A stretch of DNA of 64,000 nucleotides from an uncultured Bacteroides sp. (lineage in GTDB: Bacteria > Bacteroidota > Bacteroidia > Bacteroidales > Bacteroidaceae). Positions within the stretch are counted from its first letter, which is position 1. Each line of letters begins with the position of its first letter. This document shows positions 53,367-62,281 of the stretch, piece by piece. The stretch covers positions 248,001 to 312,000 of the forward strand of contig USAN01000001.1 of assembly GCA_900552645.1 (NCBI GenBank), given 5' to 3'. A program made the translations under genes and the position numbers. The notes beneath the pieces are model-generated. The model had not been told where the DNA came from, searched no databases, and saw nothing but the letters and a program-made list of their open reading frames with translations.

Positions 53367-53762
53367 TTATGGTCGTTTGTTGGGAACCTTCGCCTTGTTC
53401 AATGTATCTTCAATCCGATTGGCAAGCTTACCAAGTTCCTTGATCCAACCCAACATAAATGAGTAGGTGTTGAACATTTCCTTTCGCTTTTTACTATCCA
53501 TTCCATGAAGAGCAGAAGTAAAATTGACAAGGTCGGCACGACAGTCATCCAGATTCTGAAGTACCTTGACTTCATCCTCTGTCATTCGTGCTTTAGGTTC
53601 ATAGTTGTAGCTACGAGCCAAGATGTAATCACTTACGGTTATACCGCATCTATCAGCCATCTTCCTAATATGGTCACGCTGTGAAACGGTCACTTTAGCT
53701 ACCACTAACACGGTTCTCTTCTTCTCAGGCGATAGACGTTCTCTAGATGTATTATTCTTCAT
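53367..53762 (-). CDS. MobC-like relaxosome protein
   Basis: 131 residues with the MobC pattern KVTVSQRDHIRKMADRCGITVSDYILARS (ribbon-helix-helix-like) and a helical C-terminus. It binds near oriT and helps the relaxase. The relaxase gene follows 34 bp later. Confidence 0.8.
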   Translation of the reverse strand: MKNNTSRERLSPEKKRTVLVVAKVTVSQRDHIRKMADRCGITVSDYILARSYNYEPKARMTEDEVKVLQNLDDCRADLVNFTSALHGMDSKKRKEMFNTYSFMLGWIKELGKLANRIEDTLNKAKVPNKRP

Positions 53763-53990
53763 AGGACGATTAAAATGAGTTATAAATGGTATTAAGAGGT
53801 GTGAGCCTGCGAACGCCGCACCTACAAACTTCGTGAGTAGCGAGAGCGCCTATGGGATGACCGAAACGAAGTGAGGTTATACCTTGGCATATCTCGCAAC
53901 AGATTCCTGTTGAAACCGTACTACACTCCAAGAATCTACTGGCAGAAACGCCATTATTATAGGTGGTTGCGGGATGTCCGAGACGCTTCT
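53763..53990. other. Candidate oriT of the inner island
   Basis: Directly upstream of mobC, GC-richer than its neighbours and with inverted segments such as GCGAACGCCGC and repeated CGAAACGAAG/CGTGAGTAGCGAG words. A 74-codon minus-strand frame crosses it (53770-53994) but looks like a shadow of structured DNA. Confidence 0.4.
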
Positions 53991-54416
53991 TCATAGGCTT
54001 GCAGCAGTATTTTGAACAGTTGGCTCGTTGGTGGTATCAGAAACGCTCCAGTCCTGAATGCAGACGAAGGCAAGCATGGATGCCGTGCGTGAGATGGCGA
54101 CTTCTATCAGCCCCAGGTCTTGCATGGTGGTAAGTAGGTTGTGAATCTTCTTGCGCCCCATACTCCATTGCTCTGAGAGTTGCAGTTCGGAAAATTGGGC
54201 TTGTCCCTGCTTTACGATTTGCGGACGACGGAAAGAAGTGTCTGTGCATTGAGCTGTCTTCATTCGGGATAATAGATCGAAGAATAGCGATAGATTACCA
54301 ACGACATGATTATCGTTGTCGGTTGTTGTTCCATTCAACCATTCGATAGCCTCTTTTGAAAGTCGGATGGATAGTGTTTGAACTTGCGATGGTGTTTTGA
54401 ATTTGTATTGTTCCAT
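53991..54416 (-). CDS. Helix-turn-helix protein of the island (141 residues)
   Basis: MEQYKFKTPSQVQTLSIRLS, then a winged-helix stretch (QLSEQWSMGRKKIHNLLTTM). Resembles small replication or regulatory wHTH proteins. Located before mobC, likely co-transcribed. The gap 54417-54666 before it has no gene. Confidence 0.65.
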   Translation of the reverse strand: MEQYKFKTPSQVQTLSIRLSKEAIEWLNGTTTDNDNHVVGNLSLFFDLLSRMKTAQCTDTSFRRPQIVKQGQAQFSELQLSEQWSMGRKKIHNLLTTMQDLGLIEVAISRTASMLAFVCIQDWSVSDTTNEPTVQNTAASL

Positions 54417-54666
54417 GTGCTCGTTTTTGGTGATTAGTGTTTGTGCCCAAAATGAATCGAAACACCAAGTGAATAGATTGAATTACTGAATTTGTTCTGA
54501 GAAAGAATATTCGTTGTTCCTCGCAATATCCATTCAGCATTCCGATTCAAAACTGATAGCGTAACGTTTTCAGTTTAAGATCCATTCCTTGCAGAGTTGA
54601 CTAAAGCCCCAATCAAAGAAAGGGAAAGCAGTCATATCCATTCAGAATGGAACTCAACTGAGATTG

Positions 54667-55185
54667 TTACTTGTTCGTGGCAGTGGTGGTGCTACCGGGT
54701 TGAGCTGAAGACTTGGCTTGTGTAGCCTTGCTGTCGTCTGGCATGTTCTTCAGATGATTGCAGGTAATGTTCATCGTCTCAGGATTAGATGAAATCATCA
54801 TCAGTAAGCCACTGACTTGAATAATCTCGTCCTTCTCGACAAAGCTACCGACAGTCTTCATCAACGACTGGGCCCGTTGTTGTCGATGTGCCAATACCTT
54901 GTCAAAACTGTTTCCATCCTCCTTGGTCAAGCCATAGTTCAGATAGCGGTTCACTGCCAGCAAGTCATCCTTGTTGATAGATGCGAGATTGGTGCTGCCC
55001 TCACTCGTGCCTACCATCACACGGATAGCATCGCATTCAAACGGAGTGCATCCTCTCAGAAATTCAAGAATGACTTTGCCACTCTTGTCATTACTTGCTT
55101 TGGACACTCGCTTTGAATTATTAGCAACATCAACCTTGTTGACCGGCTCAACCATCTGACCTTCATCTTTCTTTTTTTCTTCCAT
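54667..55185 (-). CDS. Uncharacterised 172-residue island protein
   Basis: Charged N-terminus (MEEKKKDEGQMVEPVNKVDV), helical middle and a Ser/Thr/Ala-rich tail (SSAQPGSTTTATNK). No membrane segment. It follows the HTH_17 gene by 21 bp; function unknown. Confidence 0.65.
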   Translation of the reverse strand: MEEKKKDEGQMVEPVNKVDVANNSKRVSKASNDKSGKVILEFLRGCTPFECDAIRVMVGTSEGSTNLASINKDDLLAVNRYLNYGLTKEDGNSFDKVLAHRQQRAQSLMKTVGSFVEKDEIIQVSGLLMMISSNPETMNITCNHLKNMPDDSKATQAKSSAQPGSTTTATNK

Positions 55186-55206
55186 GATAAAAAAGTTTGT
55201 GGGTTA

Positions 55207-55446
55207 TTAAAAATGTTTATGGTTCACTATGTATTCAGTGGCAGTGGCATTGACTTCATCTTCTGAAGCTATGCGCACACCATGTAGAAAAGCATCCAAA
55301 TCAGCCTGCTCGAAAAAGCATTGCTTGCCCGATGGCTTATAATATGGAATGACTTTCTTCATCATCAGTTTGTGCAGGTAGCTGACTTTGAAACCTAAAT
55401 ACTCTGCCGCCTCTGCGGTCTTGAAAAGTTTGTGTTCTGTGCTCAT
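55207..55446 (-). CDS. HTH_17 excisionase-type DNA-binding protein
   Basis: 79 residues: LFKTAEAAEYLGFKVSYLHKLMMKKVIPYYKPSGKQ, the winged-HTH pattern of MerR/excisionase proteins, then FFEQADLDAFL. Such proteins regulate excision or mobilisation genes of Bacteroides elements. Confidence 0.85.
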   Translation of the reverse strand: MSTEHKLFKTAEAAEYLGFKVSYLHKLMMKKVIPYYKPSGKQCFFEQADLDAFLHGVRIASEDEVNATATEYIVNHKHF

Positions 55447-55640
55447 CGCGTGGTTTTTGGTTCATAAATACCGAACATTCGGTAGAACTCCGCCCTGGAG
55501 TCTGCTGCGAAATAACGAATAAAAAAGAAATTATGGATGAGCTTAAACATCTATAAACCAACTTAGTAAAACTTGTGAAAGCATACGTAAACAAGGCAAG
55601 AAAACAGACGAAAACAGATTTGTCCTGATGGGTACAAACA

Positions 55641-55675
55641 AAAAAATCCCGCTACAACAGTGAATTGTAACGGGA
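55641..55675 (-). terminator. Terminator of the ATPase/partner/membrane gene unit
   Basis: On the minus strand TCCCG-TTACAA pairs with TTGTAGCGGGA, followed by a run of seven T. It lies just beyond the gene at 55699. Confidence 0.8.
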
Positions 55676-55698
55676 ACATGGAATATAATAAGGTGTGA

Positions 55699-56451
55699 TT
55701 ATTCGGGTATTTTGGCTTTCCAGCGAATGAATGTACGAAGGTCTTTTATCCTGTCATGTGATAAGCCAACACGCAAGAATACTTGGTCGATGGCTTCCTT
55801 GTTCGTGACGGAAGACTCACGCTTGTACATGCTGTTGTAGTTCTGTCGGAAGTTGGTCATCTTCCAGAATCTCTCATAAGCACTCCAGCAAGTATTGATA
55901 TTCAGAATTTCGGATATGGTAGCTACGATATATACCAGTTGCGACTTCAAGATGGAACTCTTCGGCTGGTAGTTTGCATCCAAAAAGTTTGCTTCAACCA
56001 GACCATCGAAGAATGCCTTTGACAAAGGGTCATCTACAAATGGAGCATCACTCGGGATAGTTGCATCAGTAGAACTGTCTGCTGAATTTGGTTCTTCATC
56101 TTCTGTTGTCTCATCGTTATTATTTGCGTTGACTTCATCAGTATTTTCATTAGCAGGAACATCAAGGGTAGAAGTAGTTGGAACGGACGTGTTTGTGTTC
56201 AATACCGTCTGTTCCCTTTCGTCACCTTGCTTTTCAGAAATCTCAGTCGCTTTTTCTGTTTTGGTAGAAGTGAGCTTGAAATACAAATGAACCAATGGTG
56301 CAACCAAGGCTATCATACCGAGCACCATCCAAATAATTCCAAGTAATCTATCATTCGGTTCTGGATAGACCAGCTTATATAATAAGGTGGCAGCATAACA
56401 GCAAGCCACGCCAATCTCAACGAATATCCATATAGAATCGTTCTTCTTCAT
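55699..56451 (-). CDS. Membrane protein with acidic linker (250 residues)
   Basis: Two N-terminal membrane helices (WIFVEIGVACCYAATLLYKL; IIWMVLGMIALVAPLVHLYF), a disordered acidic linker (NENTDEVNANNNDETTEDEE) and a globular C-terminal domain (FFDGLVEANFLDANYQPKSS). The C-terminus is unrecognised. Third gene after the AAA ATPase, ending at a terminator, so possibly part of the same defence-like unit. Confidence 0.65.
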   Translation of the reverse strand: MKKNDSIWIFVEIGVACCYAATLLYKLVYPEPNDRLLGIIWMVLGMIALVAPLVHLYFKLTSTKTEKATEISEKQGDEREQTVLNTNTSVPTTSTLDVPANENTDEVNANNNDETTEDEEPNSADSSTDATIPSDAPFVDDPLSKAFFDGLVEANFLDANYQPKSSILKSQLVYIVATISEILNINTCWSAYERFWKMTNFRQNYNSMYKRESSVTNKEAIDQVFLRVGLSHDRIKDLRTFIRWKAKIPE

Positions 56452-56493
56452 GAAATAGAAAATACAAATTAGAAATGGTTGTCAAGAATAAGA

Positions 56494-56940
56494 CTATCTG
56501 TCTTTCATCTTGTAGAACAGGTGCTCTTTATCCAAGAACACAACATAGAATACACTGTCAATGATGTATCCAGCAACACGAGCCTTCTGGCCTTTGATGT
56601 CCATAATGACAGCCCAACTCACATCACCTTGAATATAAGCAGGAACTTGGAAATCACTTCTTGGAGGAAAGTCTTTGTATAGCTTGATAAACTTCTTCTG
56701 AATAGCCTCCAATACCGAGCACTGGCTGATGTAACCAAACTTCTGCAACATATAAGCTAACAGTTTGTCTTCCTGCCAACTCTCGTATGTCTGTCCTGGA
56801 GGACACTGGTTCTGGTCAAAATCTTTGAAGTTGAAACTAATTTTAGGCTGTACACCTTCAACTGTACGTTCCTTTTTTCGGTTTTGGGCACGAGACACTT
56901 CTCTGGTCTGTGCCTTCATTCTATTCTTGAACGCCATCAT
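56494..56940 (-). CDS. Small partner of the AAA ATPase, toxin-like
   Basis: 148 residues. Basic N-terminus, then ISFNFKDFDQNQCPPGQTYE and a C-terminal strand set DVSWAVIMDIKGQKARVAGY, VFYVVFLDKEHLFYKMKD. That end is typical of small proteins paired with AAA_15-type ATPases and resembles RelE-fold toxins in pattern. It overlaps the ATPase gene by 20 bp. Naming it a toxin is inference. Confidence 0.55.
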   Translation of the reverse strand: MMAFKNRMKAQTREVSRAQNRKKERTVEGVQPKISFNFKDFDQNQCPPGQTYESWQEDKLLAYMLQKFGYISQCSVLEAIQKKFIKLYKDFPPRSDFQVPAYIQGDVSWAVIMDIKGQKARVAGYIIDSVFYVVFLDKEHLFYKMKDR

Positions 56941-58264
56941 CGCTATAGTCTGTTATGAATTGTTCAATATTTCCGAAATAAGGAATTGCACCATATTTAC
57001 CAACCAAGTAATCTTTCTGGTATGATGCATCGTTGCGGACGCTCTGCGCCTGATTGATTTTATATTCAACCAATGAATACAAGTCTGATTCACCTTTGCG
57101 ATTCTTCTCTACAAACCATATCTGGTCTCTGCGAAGCAAGTCTCTACGAAGCAGGTTGGTGTCATGAGTCGTAACAATAAGCTGTGCACCATTATTATTC
57201 ATCTGACTTTGGAACAGTCTGATCATTTCCATTGCCAAATGAGTGTGCAGACTGGCTCCAAACTCATCCACTACCAAAGTGCCGCCATCACGAAGACAGT
57301 CGAACCAAGGGCCCAATAAAGAAAATATCTTGTTTGTACCCAATGATTCCAACTCAAATGGGAACGATTGTTTTCTGATAAGCTCATCGCCGTTATAAAC
57401 GGAGTGAGAGGCTGAAATATCCAATCTCTTCAATTCCTTGTTTTCAGGATTTATCATACGAGCCAACTCAATAGAGATTTGACGAAGGCGGGCTTCGGTA
57501 TCATTGTTCATATCGATAGTACGCTCACTTACATTCAAATCCTCAATGCCCAAGTCAATAAGACGAATAAAGTTCAAGACACGTTGCTTCATCCAGTCAT
57601 CAGTCATGAACTGACGGGCTGTGAATTGCATCGGTTGTTCTGGAGCTACCAAAATATGAAGTTGTGTGTTGAACCAGTCTTTGATTTCCATAGAAGTTTC
57701 CACATTGAATTGAGCCGATGTAGAGAGAAACAAAGCATTAGCACGGGTTTTACTTTCCAGTCTTCCTGCACCTTTGAATGTCTTTGAATTGATTTTGATT
57801 TCTCCATTCTCACGAGTAAAACAGTAGCTTTCACGAGAAGCGTCCAACGGTCTTTTGAACAACCATTCGGTTTGAACGACATCATCCTTAATCTCAAAGC
57901 CATAACGATAACGAGTGTCTTTGATGATGAAGATCATTTCAAAGGAAGCTGGAGAAGATTGTCCTTCTGTACTCAATAAGAATTTTATCTTTGCCGAATC
58001 CTTCAGGATATTCTCATCCAAGAATGAGTTGATGACCATGAGCTTGAAAAAAGAAATGGCACTGATAAGATTACTCTTACCAGAGGCATTAGCTCCATAA
58101 ACTGCACCCACCTTTAATAATTTAAGGTCGGCATCCTTTAACTGAACAACATTGGAAAACCCATTGCTGCCCTCCATTTCCTTCACTGTATTTGAAGCAG
58201 CCATGCTGAATGTAGCTTCGTGAGGAAATGACATAAAGTTCTGAAAAGAGAATTCTACTATCAT
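56921..58264 (-). CDS. AAA_15/RloA-like ATPase
   Basis: The start is MIVEFSFQNFMSFPHEATFS at 58262-58264. 447 residues: Walker A VYGANASGKSNLISA near residue 55 and Walker B GGTLVVDEFGASLHTHLAME, followed by TTHDTNLL. This is the OLD/SMC-like ATPase layout of abortive-infection and anti-phage modules. It sits between the integrases and mobilisation genes, in a typical defence-cargo position. Confidence 0.85.
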   Translation of the reverse strand: MIVEFSFQNFMSFPHEATFSMAASNTVKEMEGSNGFSNVVQLKDADLKLLKVGAVYGANASGKSNLISAISFFKLMVINSFLDENILKDSAKIKFLLSTEGQSSPASFEMIFIIKDTRYRYGFEIKDDVVQTEWLFKRPLDASRESYCFTRENGEIKINSKTFKGAGRLESKTRANALFLSTSAQFNVETSMEIKDWFNTQLHILVAPEQPMQFTARQFMTDDWMKQRVLNFIRLIDLGIEDLNVSERTIDMNNDTEARLRQISIELARMINPENKELKRLDISASHSVYNGDELIRKQSFPFELESLGTNKIFSLLGPWFDCLRDGGTLVVDEFGASLHTHLAMEMIRLFQSQMNNNGAQLIVTTHDTNLLRRDLLRRDQIWFVEKNRKGESDLYSLVEYKINQAQSVRNDASYQKDYLVGKYGAIPYFGNIEQFITDYSDDGVQE

Positions 58265-58521
58265 TGTATTTACTTTTAAACGATGCAAAGATACGAAATA
58301 TATTCCCTAAACGATAATGTATTGTGAATATTTCACAGAAATAGCTATTTAAAGACAAAAAGCTATATGAATTTGATTTGTAGCTCAATTTTTGCCAGAA
58401 TAACAGCTATCACTGGTGGGTTGTTGTCTTGTTAAACTGATTCATTTTACATTGCAGGTATCGTGAACTATTTTGATTTACAAGTTCGTGTAGGTATACT
58501 ATTCTTCTTTACACCAATATT

Positions 58522-59682
58522 CTACTCAAATACGCTATCTACCAGATTAACCGCATCATCTTTCTTCTTATTGACGATTTTAGCGTAGATTTTTGTCGTT
58601 TCAATGTTGGCATGCCCCATCAGTTTACTGACTGTATAAAGGTCAACGCCTAAGGTAATCAGCATCGTTCCGAAGGTATGACGGCTCACATGATAGGTGA
58701 CTTTTTTATAAGTGATACCTGCTGCCTTAGCCCATTCCTCCAATAGGGTAGCAATACGACTTGGCGTTGGAAGATCCTCAAAAACCAAATCATCGTCCTT
58801 GGCATCACCACGTTCAGGCAACCACTTAACGGTAGTCTTCGACAAAGGAAGATAGATAGGCTTGTCTGTTTTCTCCATTACGGTAGTCAGTCTCCATTGT
58901 TCACCATCACGGGTGATGCGTCCCCAGTTGAGTTTATAAATGTCACTACGACGCAAACCACTATAACAGGAAAAGAGGAACGCTTGTTTGATGTCCTCTC
59001 TTCGCTCGCATGGGAATGGGGTAGCTATCAATTGCTTCACCTCGTCAATGGTCAGGTATTCACGGGTGCTTTCTGTACGTTTGATTTTCTCAAGCGATGA
59101 AATCTTGCTGAAAGGATTCTCACTGATAATGTCATTCCTTACTGCCATATTCAAGGCTGCACTGAAAACAATACAGTAACCCTGTGCTGTGGTTGCAGAG
59201 ATAGGCTGACCGTACAGACCTCTGTATTTATTCTTAAGAAAATCAATATATCCCAGACAGAAGGCTTTATCGACACCACGCATGGTAACATTTTCACCAC
59301 AATAGGCTATGATAGTCTTGGTGGCAGAATGCACATTCATATAACTGCCATTGCCTTTCTCTTTCAACTTTCCTTCATACTGCTTCATCAAATCAACTAA
59401 AAGTAATTTGGATAGGTGTGAAGTGTTCTTCAATCCAGCCTCGCTGTTGGTCAGTTCGATGATTCGCTCAGCCTTTATCTTGTTGGCAGCAGCAAGTGTG
59501 TTGGCATTCTGAACCTTGGAAGCATTATCCACTTCCGGCACAAGATAGAGTTTCAGAAACTCATAAGAACGCTTGCCATTACGATAGCAATCCAAGTAAA
59601 TAGACTTGTTGCCGTCGTTCAGTTCCTTAAAACGAATCTTGACAGGCTCTTTCGCTTTTACAGTTTTCTTTGGTTTAGCCAT
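58522..59682 (-). CDS. Tyrosine recombinase 1 (apparently active)
   Basis: 386 residues from MAKPKKTVKAKEPVK (the longer frame from 59751 adds 23 unrelated residues). All catalytic elements are visible: Arg I in SGLRRSDIYKL, HxxR in HVSRHTFGT, GH in LMGHANIETT and the nucleophile Tyr in TKIYAKIV. It should excise and integrate the island. It starts 19 bp after recombinase 2 stops. Confidence 0.92.
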   Translation of the reverse strand: MAKPKKTVKAKEPVKIRFKELNDGNKSIYLDCYRNGKRSYEFLKLYLVPEVDNASKVQNANTLAAANKIKAERIIELTNSEAGLKNTSHLSKLLLVDLMKQYEGKLKEKGNGSYMNVHSATKTIIAYCGENVTMRGVDKAFCLGYIDFLKNKYRGLYGQPISATTAQGYCIVFSAALNMAVRNDIISENPFSKISSLEKIKRTESTREYLTIDEVKQLIATPFPCERREDIKQAFLFSCYSGLRRSDIYKLNWGRITRDGEQWRLTTVMEKTDKPIYLPLSKTTVKWLPERGDAKDDDLVFEDLPTPSRIATLLEEWAKAAGITYKKVTYHVSRHTFGTMLITLGVDLYTVSKLMGHANIETTKIYAKIVNKKKDDAVNLVDSVFE

Positions 59683-59701
59683 AATATAGATGTGTTTTTG
59701 T

Positions 59702-60904
59702 TTACTCAAACATGTTGTCAATCTTGGAAAGTGCGTCAGCTTCCACTTCAACAGAAGAGGATTGTGGCATCTCCTTGATTATTCTGTCAGTACGCTTTGT
59801 TGTCTTATAACCCAGCAGCTGTGTAGCAGCATAAGAATCTTTACCTGCTTGAAGCGTCATCATGGTGAAAGTATCTCGTCCTGTTCTGAAAGTAATATGC
59901 TTGTCGACACCTGCTACTTTTGCCCATTGGATAAGAATGTCATGAATACGAGTTACACAAGGCAAGCCTGAAAATACCGTAACCTTGTCGCTTACATAAT
60001 GACGTTTGGGAAGCCACCGCATGGCATCTTCTGAAAGAGGCAATGAAATACTCTTTGATGGAATGTCGATATAAGACTTACCGTCCTTCTTTTTAATCTG
60101 CCCCCAAGAAAGGGAAAGAATATCATCCTGTGTGATGCCACAATAGCAAGAGAACAGGAACGCAGTCTTCACCTCTGGTCGTTTGCTTACCGGACATGGT
60201 GTCGCTATAAGAGTTTGTAATTCCTCTTCTGATAGAACCACACTCGGCACGGACTGACGGACAATCTTCTCAGTCGGTGCTATTAAGTCAAAAGGATTCT
60301 TTTTGATGAAATTCAGTCTGACCATCATATCCATGGCAGAACTGAGACAGTGCATGAAAGTTTCAGCAGTGTTATTTGTAATCTGTCCGCCACGTTTGCT
60401 CTGGCATTCAGTCAGCAGATAACGAATGAAGCCAACACAATAAGCTTTATCCACCTTATATAATAGCACATCTGCACCCTTGTATGCTTCAATGGCATCC
60501 ATTGTACTTCGAACTATGTCAACAGAGGAACGGCTTTTGCGTTGTTCGGCACAAAGTTCATAGATATGCATGGCGTCCATCAGAAGTAACGCATCTTTTG
60601 TAACAACCTGTTCCGTTTTCTCATTATCGTCGCTCTGTAATGAAGTCGCATCATCAACGGTATAATCGGTTGAGATTTCTTTCAGTCTTTGAGCCTTGAT
60701 TGATTCTGCCAACTTCATCGTCTTTTCATTAGTCATTTTGGATTTGTTATCCACTTCCGGCACAAGATAGAGTTTTAGGAACTCATAGCTACGTTTTCCG
60801 TCCGAGTAACAGTCTAAATAGATAGTTTTGTTACCCGAATTAAGCGACTTATAACGTATCTTAATACATTCATTATCAGCGTTTACGGAATTTTTCAAAG
60901 CCAT
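59702..60904 (-). CDS. Tyrosine recombinase 2, catalytic residues lost
   Basis: 400 residues, similar throughout to recombinase 1 (same N-terminal block IYLDCY-GKRSYEFLKLYLVPEVDN). The Arg I box reads CGITQDDILSL, HxxR reads TFRTGRDTFT, GH is LLGYKTTKR, and the tyrosine position is in RTDRIIKE with no Tyr. So it lacks at least Arg I, a His and the nucleophile, and probably serves as an architectural or regulatory partner. First gene at the right end, about 200 bp from the attachment site. Confidence 0.88.
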   Translation of the reverse strand: MALKNSVNADNECIKIRYKSLNSGNKTIYLDCYSDGKRSYEFLKLYLVPEVDNKSKMTNEKTMKLAESIKAQRLKEISTDYTVDDATSLQSDDNEKTEQVVTKDALLLMDAMHIYELCAEQRKSRSSVDIVRSTMDAIEAYKGADVLLYKVDKAYCVGFIRYLLTECQSKRGGQITNNTAETFMHCLSSAMDMMVRLNFIKKNPFDLIAPTEKIVRQSVPSVVLSEEELQTLIATPCPVSKRPEVKTAFLFSCYCGITQDDILSLSWGQIKKKDGKSYIDIPSKSISLPLSEDAMRWLPKRHYVSDKVTVFSGLPCVTRIHDILIQWAKVAGVDKHITFRTGRDTFTMMTLQAGKDSYAATQLLGYKTTKRTDRIIKEMPQSSSVEVEADALSKIDNMFE

Positions 60905-60920
60905 AGAAATACACGTTTAG

Positions 60921-60980
60921 TTTGTTACTCTGCTGCAAAGATACAAAATTTAATTGATTAAAGTAACAATAGAGTAACAA
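60921..60980. repeat. Right-end integrase arm-like repeats
   Basis: TTTGTTACTCT (60921-60931, inverted), AAAGTAACAA (60960) and AGAGTAACAA (60971) match the left-end set at 40876-40922. Confidence 0.6.
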
Positions 60981-61109
60981 AAACGAGGAAATATTATAGA
61001 ATCAAAGAAAGCCAAGGTAAATCAAATAGTCTTATTAAGATACTGATATAAAGCATTATAATCCACCTTTACTTTCTTTTATTTCTCATAAATTCTACAA
61101 TGTATAATA

Positions 61110-61121
61110 TTGAATACGTTA
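61110..61121. other. Right attachment site of the island
   Basis: TTGAATACGTTA, where ardC coding resumes; it matches the left site at 10 of 12 positions. Confidence 0.75.
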
Positions 61122-61618
61122 TATACGTTCAGCTTCGGATAGACATTATACGCCTTTTTCTCTTCCTCGGAGAGTTTCCTGTAATCCTCGTATTTGATTT
61201 TCTCTTTGGTCTCACGGTTCACGACCGTGAAACTGGTAAGGAATATCGGAAAAGACTTCTCTCCCTTGTTGACCGTGACGGCCGGTAGCTTCTCCCCGTT
61301 GTCATCCACCAGCGGCTTGTGGTTGCCGTCTTTGCCAACGGAGTAATTCATGCCGATGACACGGTTGAAGGTGCAGAACACCGGAAGCCGGTAGCCGTTT
61401 TTCTCGCACAGTAACATGAGCATTGTGGCGTTCATTCCATTATATTCCCTGCCATTCAGGTTCTTGGGCCATTTCAGGCTGCTTTCGGTGAACCATGGCT
61501 TCTGCCAGTCGGACTGCAGACTTTTGATTTTTTCAATCATGAGATCTGCGAACCTATCGAGGGCGCGGTCTTCGGCACTGCGTCCGTCACCGCTGTCGTT
61601 GTTTTTCCTGTATGCCAT
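61110..61618 (-). pseudogene. ardC: ardC, 5' half (DNA-binding domain)
   Basis: Start MAYRKNNDSGDGRSAEDRAL. The ArdC_N pattern is clear: QSDWQKPWF, WPKNLNGREYNGMNATMLML, YRLPVFCTFNRV, VNKGEKSFPIFLTSF, then YPKLNVYNVFN. After the junction it reads nine island-encoded residues to a stop at 61079. Without the C-terminal zincin domain it may still bind ssDNA. Confidence 0.92.
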
Positions 61619-61619
61619 G

Positions 61620-62258
61620 TCAGAACGGTGGTTTTTCGTTGTCCTTTGCCGGTGTGAAAGGCTGGCGCTCCCACGGCTTGATCTCTTCTAGAAGGCAGTC
61701 CAGGTCGATGCGTCCGTTATATGCCGATACCGTCAGCTTGCCGGTGGCGTGTATCTTCATCTTGGGTTCAAGGAACGCCTCCTTGACATAATTGAACTTG
61801 ATGAAGCGCACCCATGTGAACTGTAGGGCATCCCCGGATTTTTCCGTGGAATATGCCGAGAATGACACATATTTCCCGCCTTTTTTGTCGGTTTTCTCAT
61901 CGACGCCCTTGCCGACGGTTCCCTTGAACTCCAGTGTACCCTCAATGGCATCTTTGTCAGATTCGGGACAGAGGACAACCGTGTCGGCATGGAAGTTGAA
62001 AAAGAGGTTATCGCTTGTTTTTCTGAAAGTAAGCGTTCCTATCGCCTCGATGCGTATTCCTGCCGTCAGGCAGGACAGATCCGATTCGTCCCCGTCCTTG
62101 CTTACGAATAGGGTCAGTTCCTTGCCCGGCATGTTGTTTCGCGAACCGGGAACTGTGAGCTTTACGGGGAAGCCGATGAACTTTTTGCCATCGCCTGCCA
62201 CACGGATAGCGGCCGGCTTGCTGATGACACCGTTGATTGTTGCCTGTACTTTTATCAT
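61620..62258 (-). CDS. OB-fold ssDNA-binding-like protein
   Basis: 212 residues with two repeated beta-rich halves (MIKVQATINGVISKPAAIRV; LEFKGTVGKGVDEKTDKKGG; MKIHATGKLTVSAYNGRIDL) and the terminal DNEKPPF, reminiscent of the SSB tail (DDDIPF). It starts 24 bp after the hydrolase stop and ends just before ardC. Likely protects transferred ssDNA. Confidence 0.7.
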   Translation of the reverse strand: MIKVQATINGVISKPAAIRVAGDGKKFIGFPVKLTVPGSRNNMPGKELTLFVSKDGDESDLSCLTAGIRIEAIGTLTFRKTSDNLFFNFHADTVVLCPESDKDAIEGTLEFKGTVGKGVDEKTDKKGGKYVSFSAYSTEKSGDALQFTWVRFIKFNYVKEAFLEPKMKIHATGKLTVSAYNGRIDLDCLLEEIKPWERQPFTPAKDNEKPPF

Positions 62259-62281
62259 ACTGTTTTTTTAATGATGAATGA

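Noticed and set aside
53770..53994. 74-codon minus-strand frame upstream of mobC
   Set aside because: Falls in the putative oriT with many inverted words; the Cys-rich product is probably a by-product of that structure.
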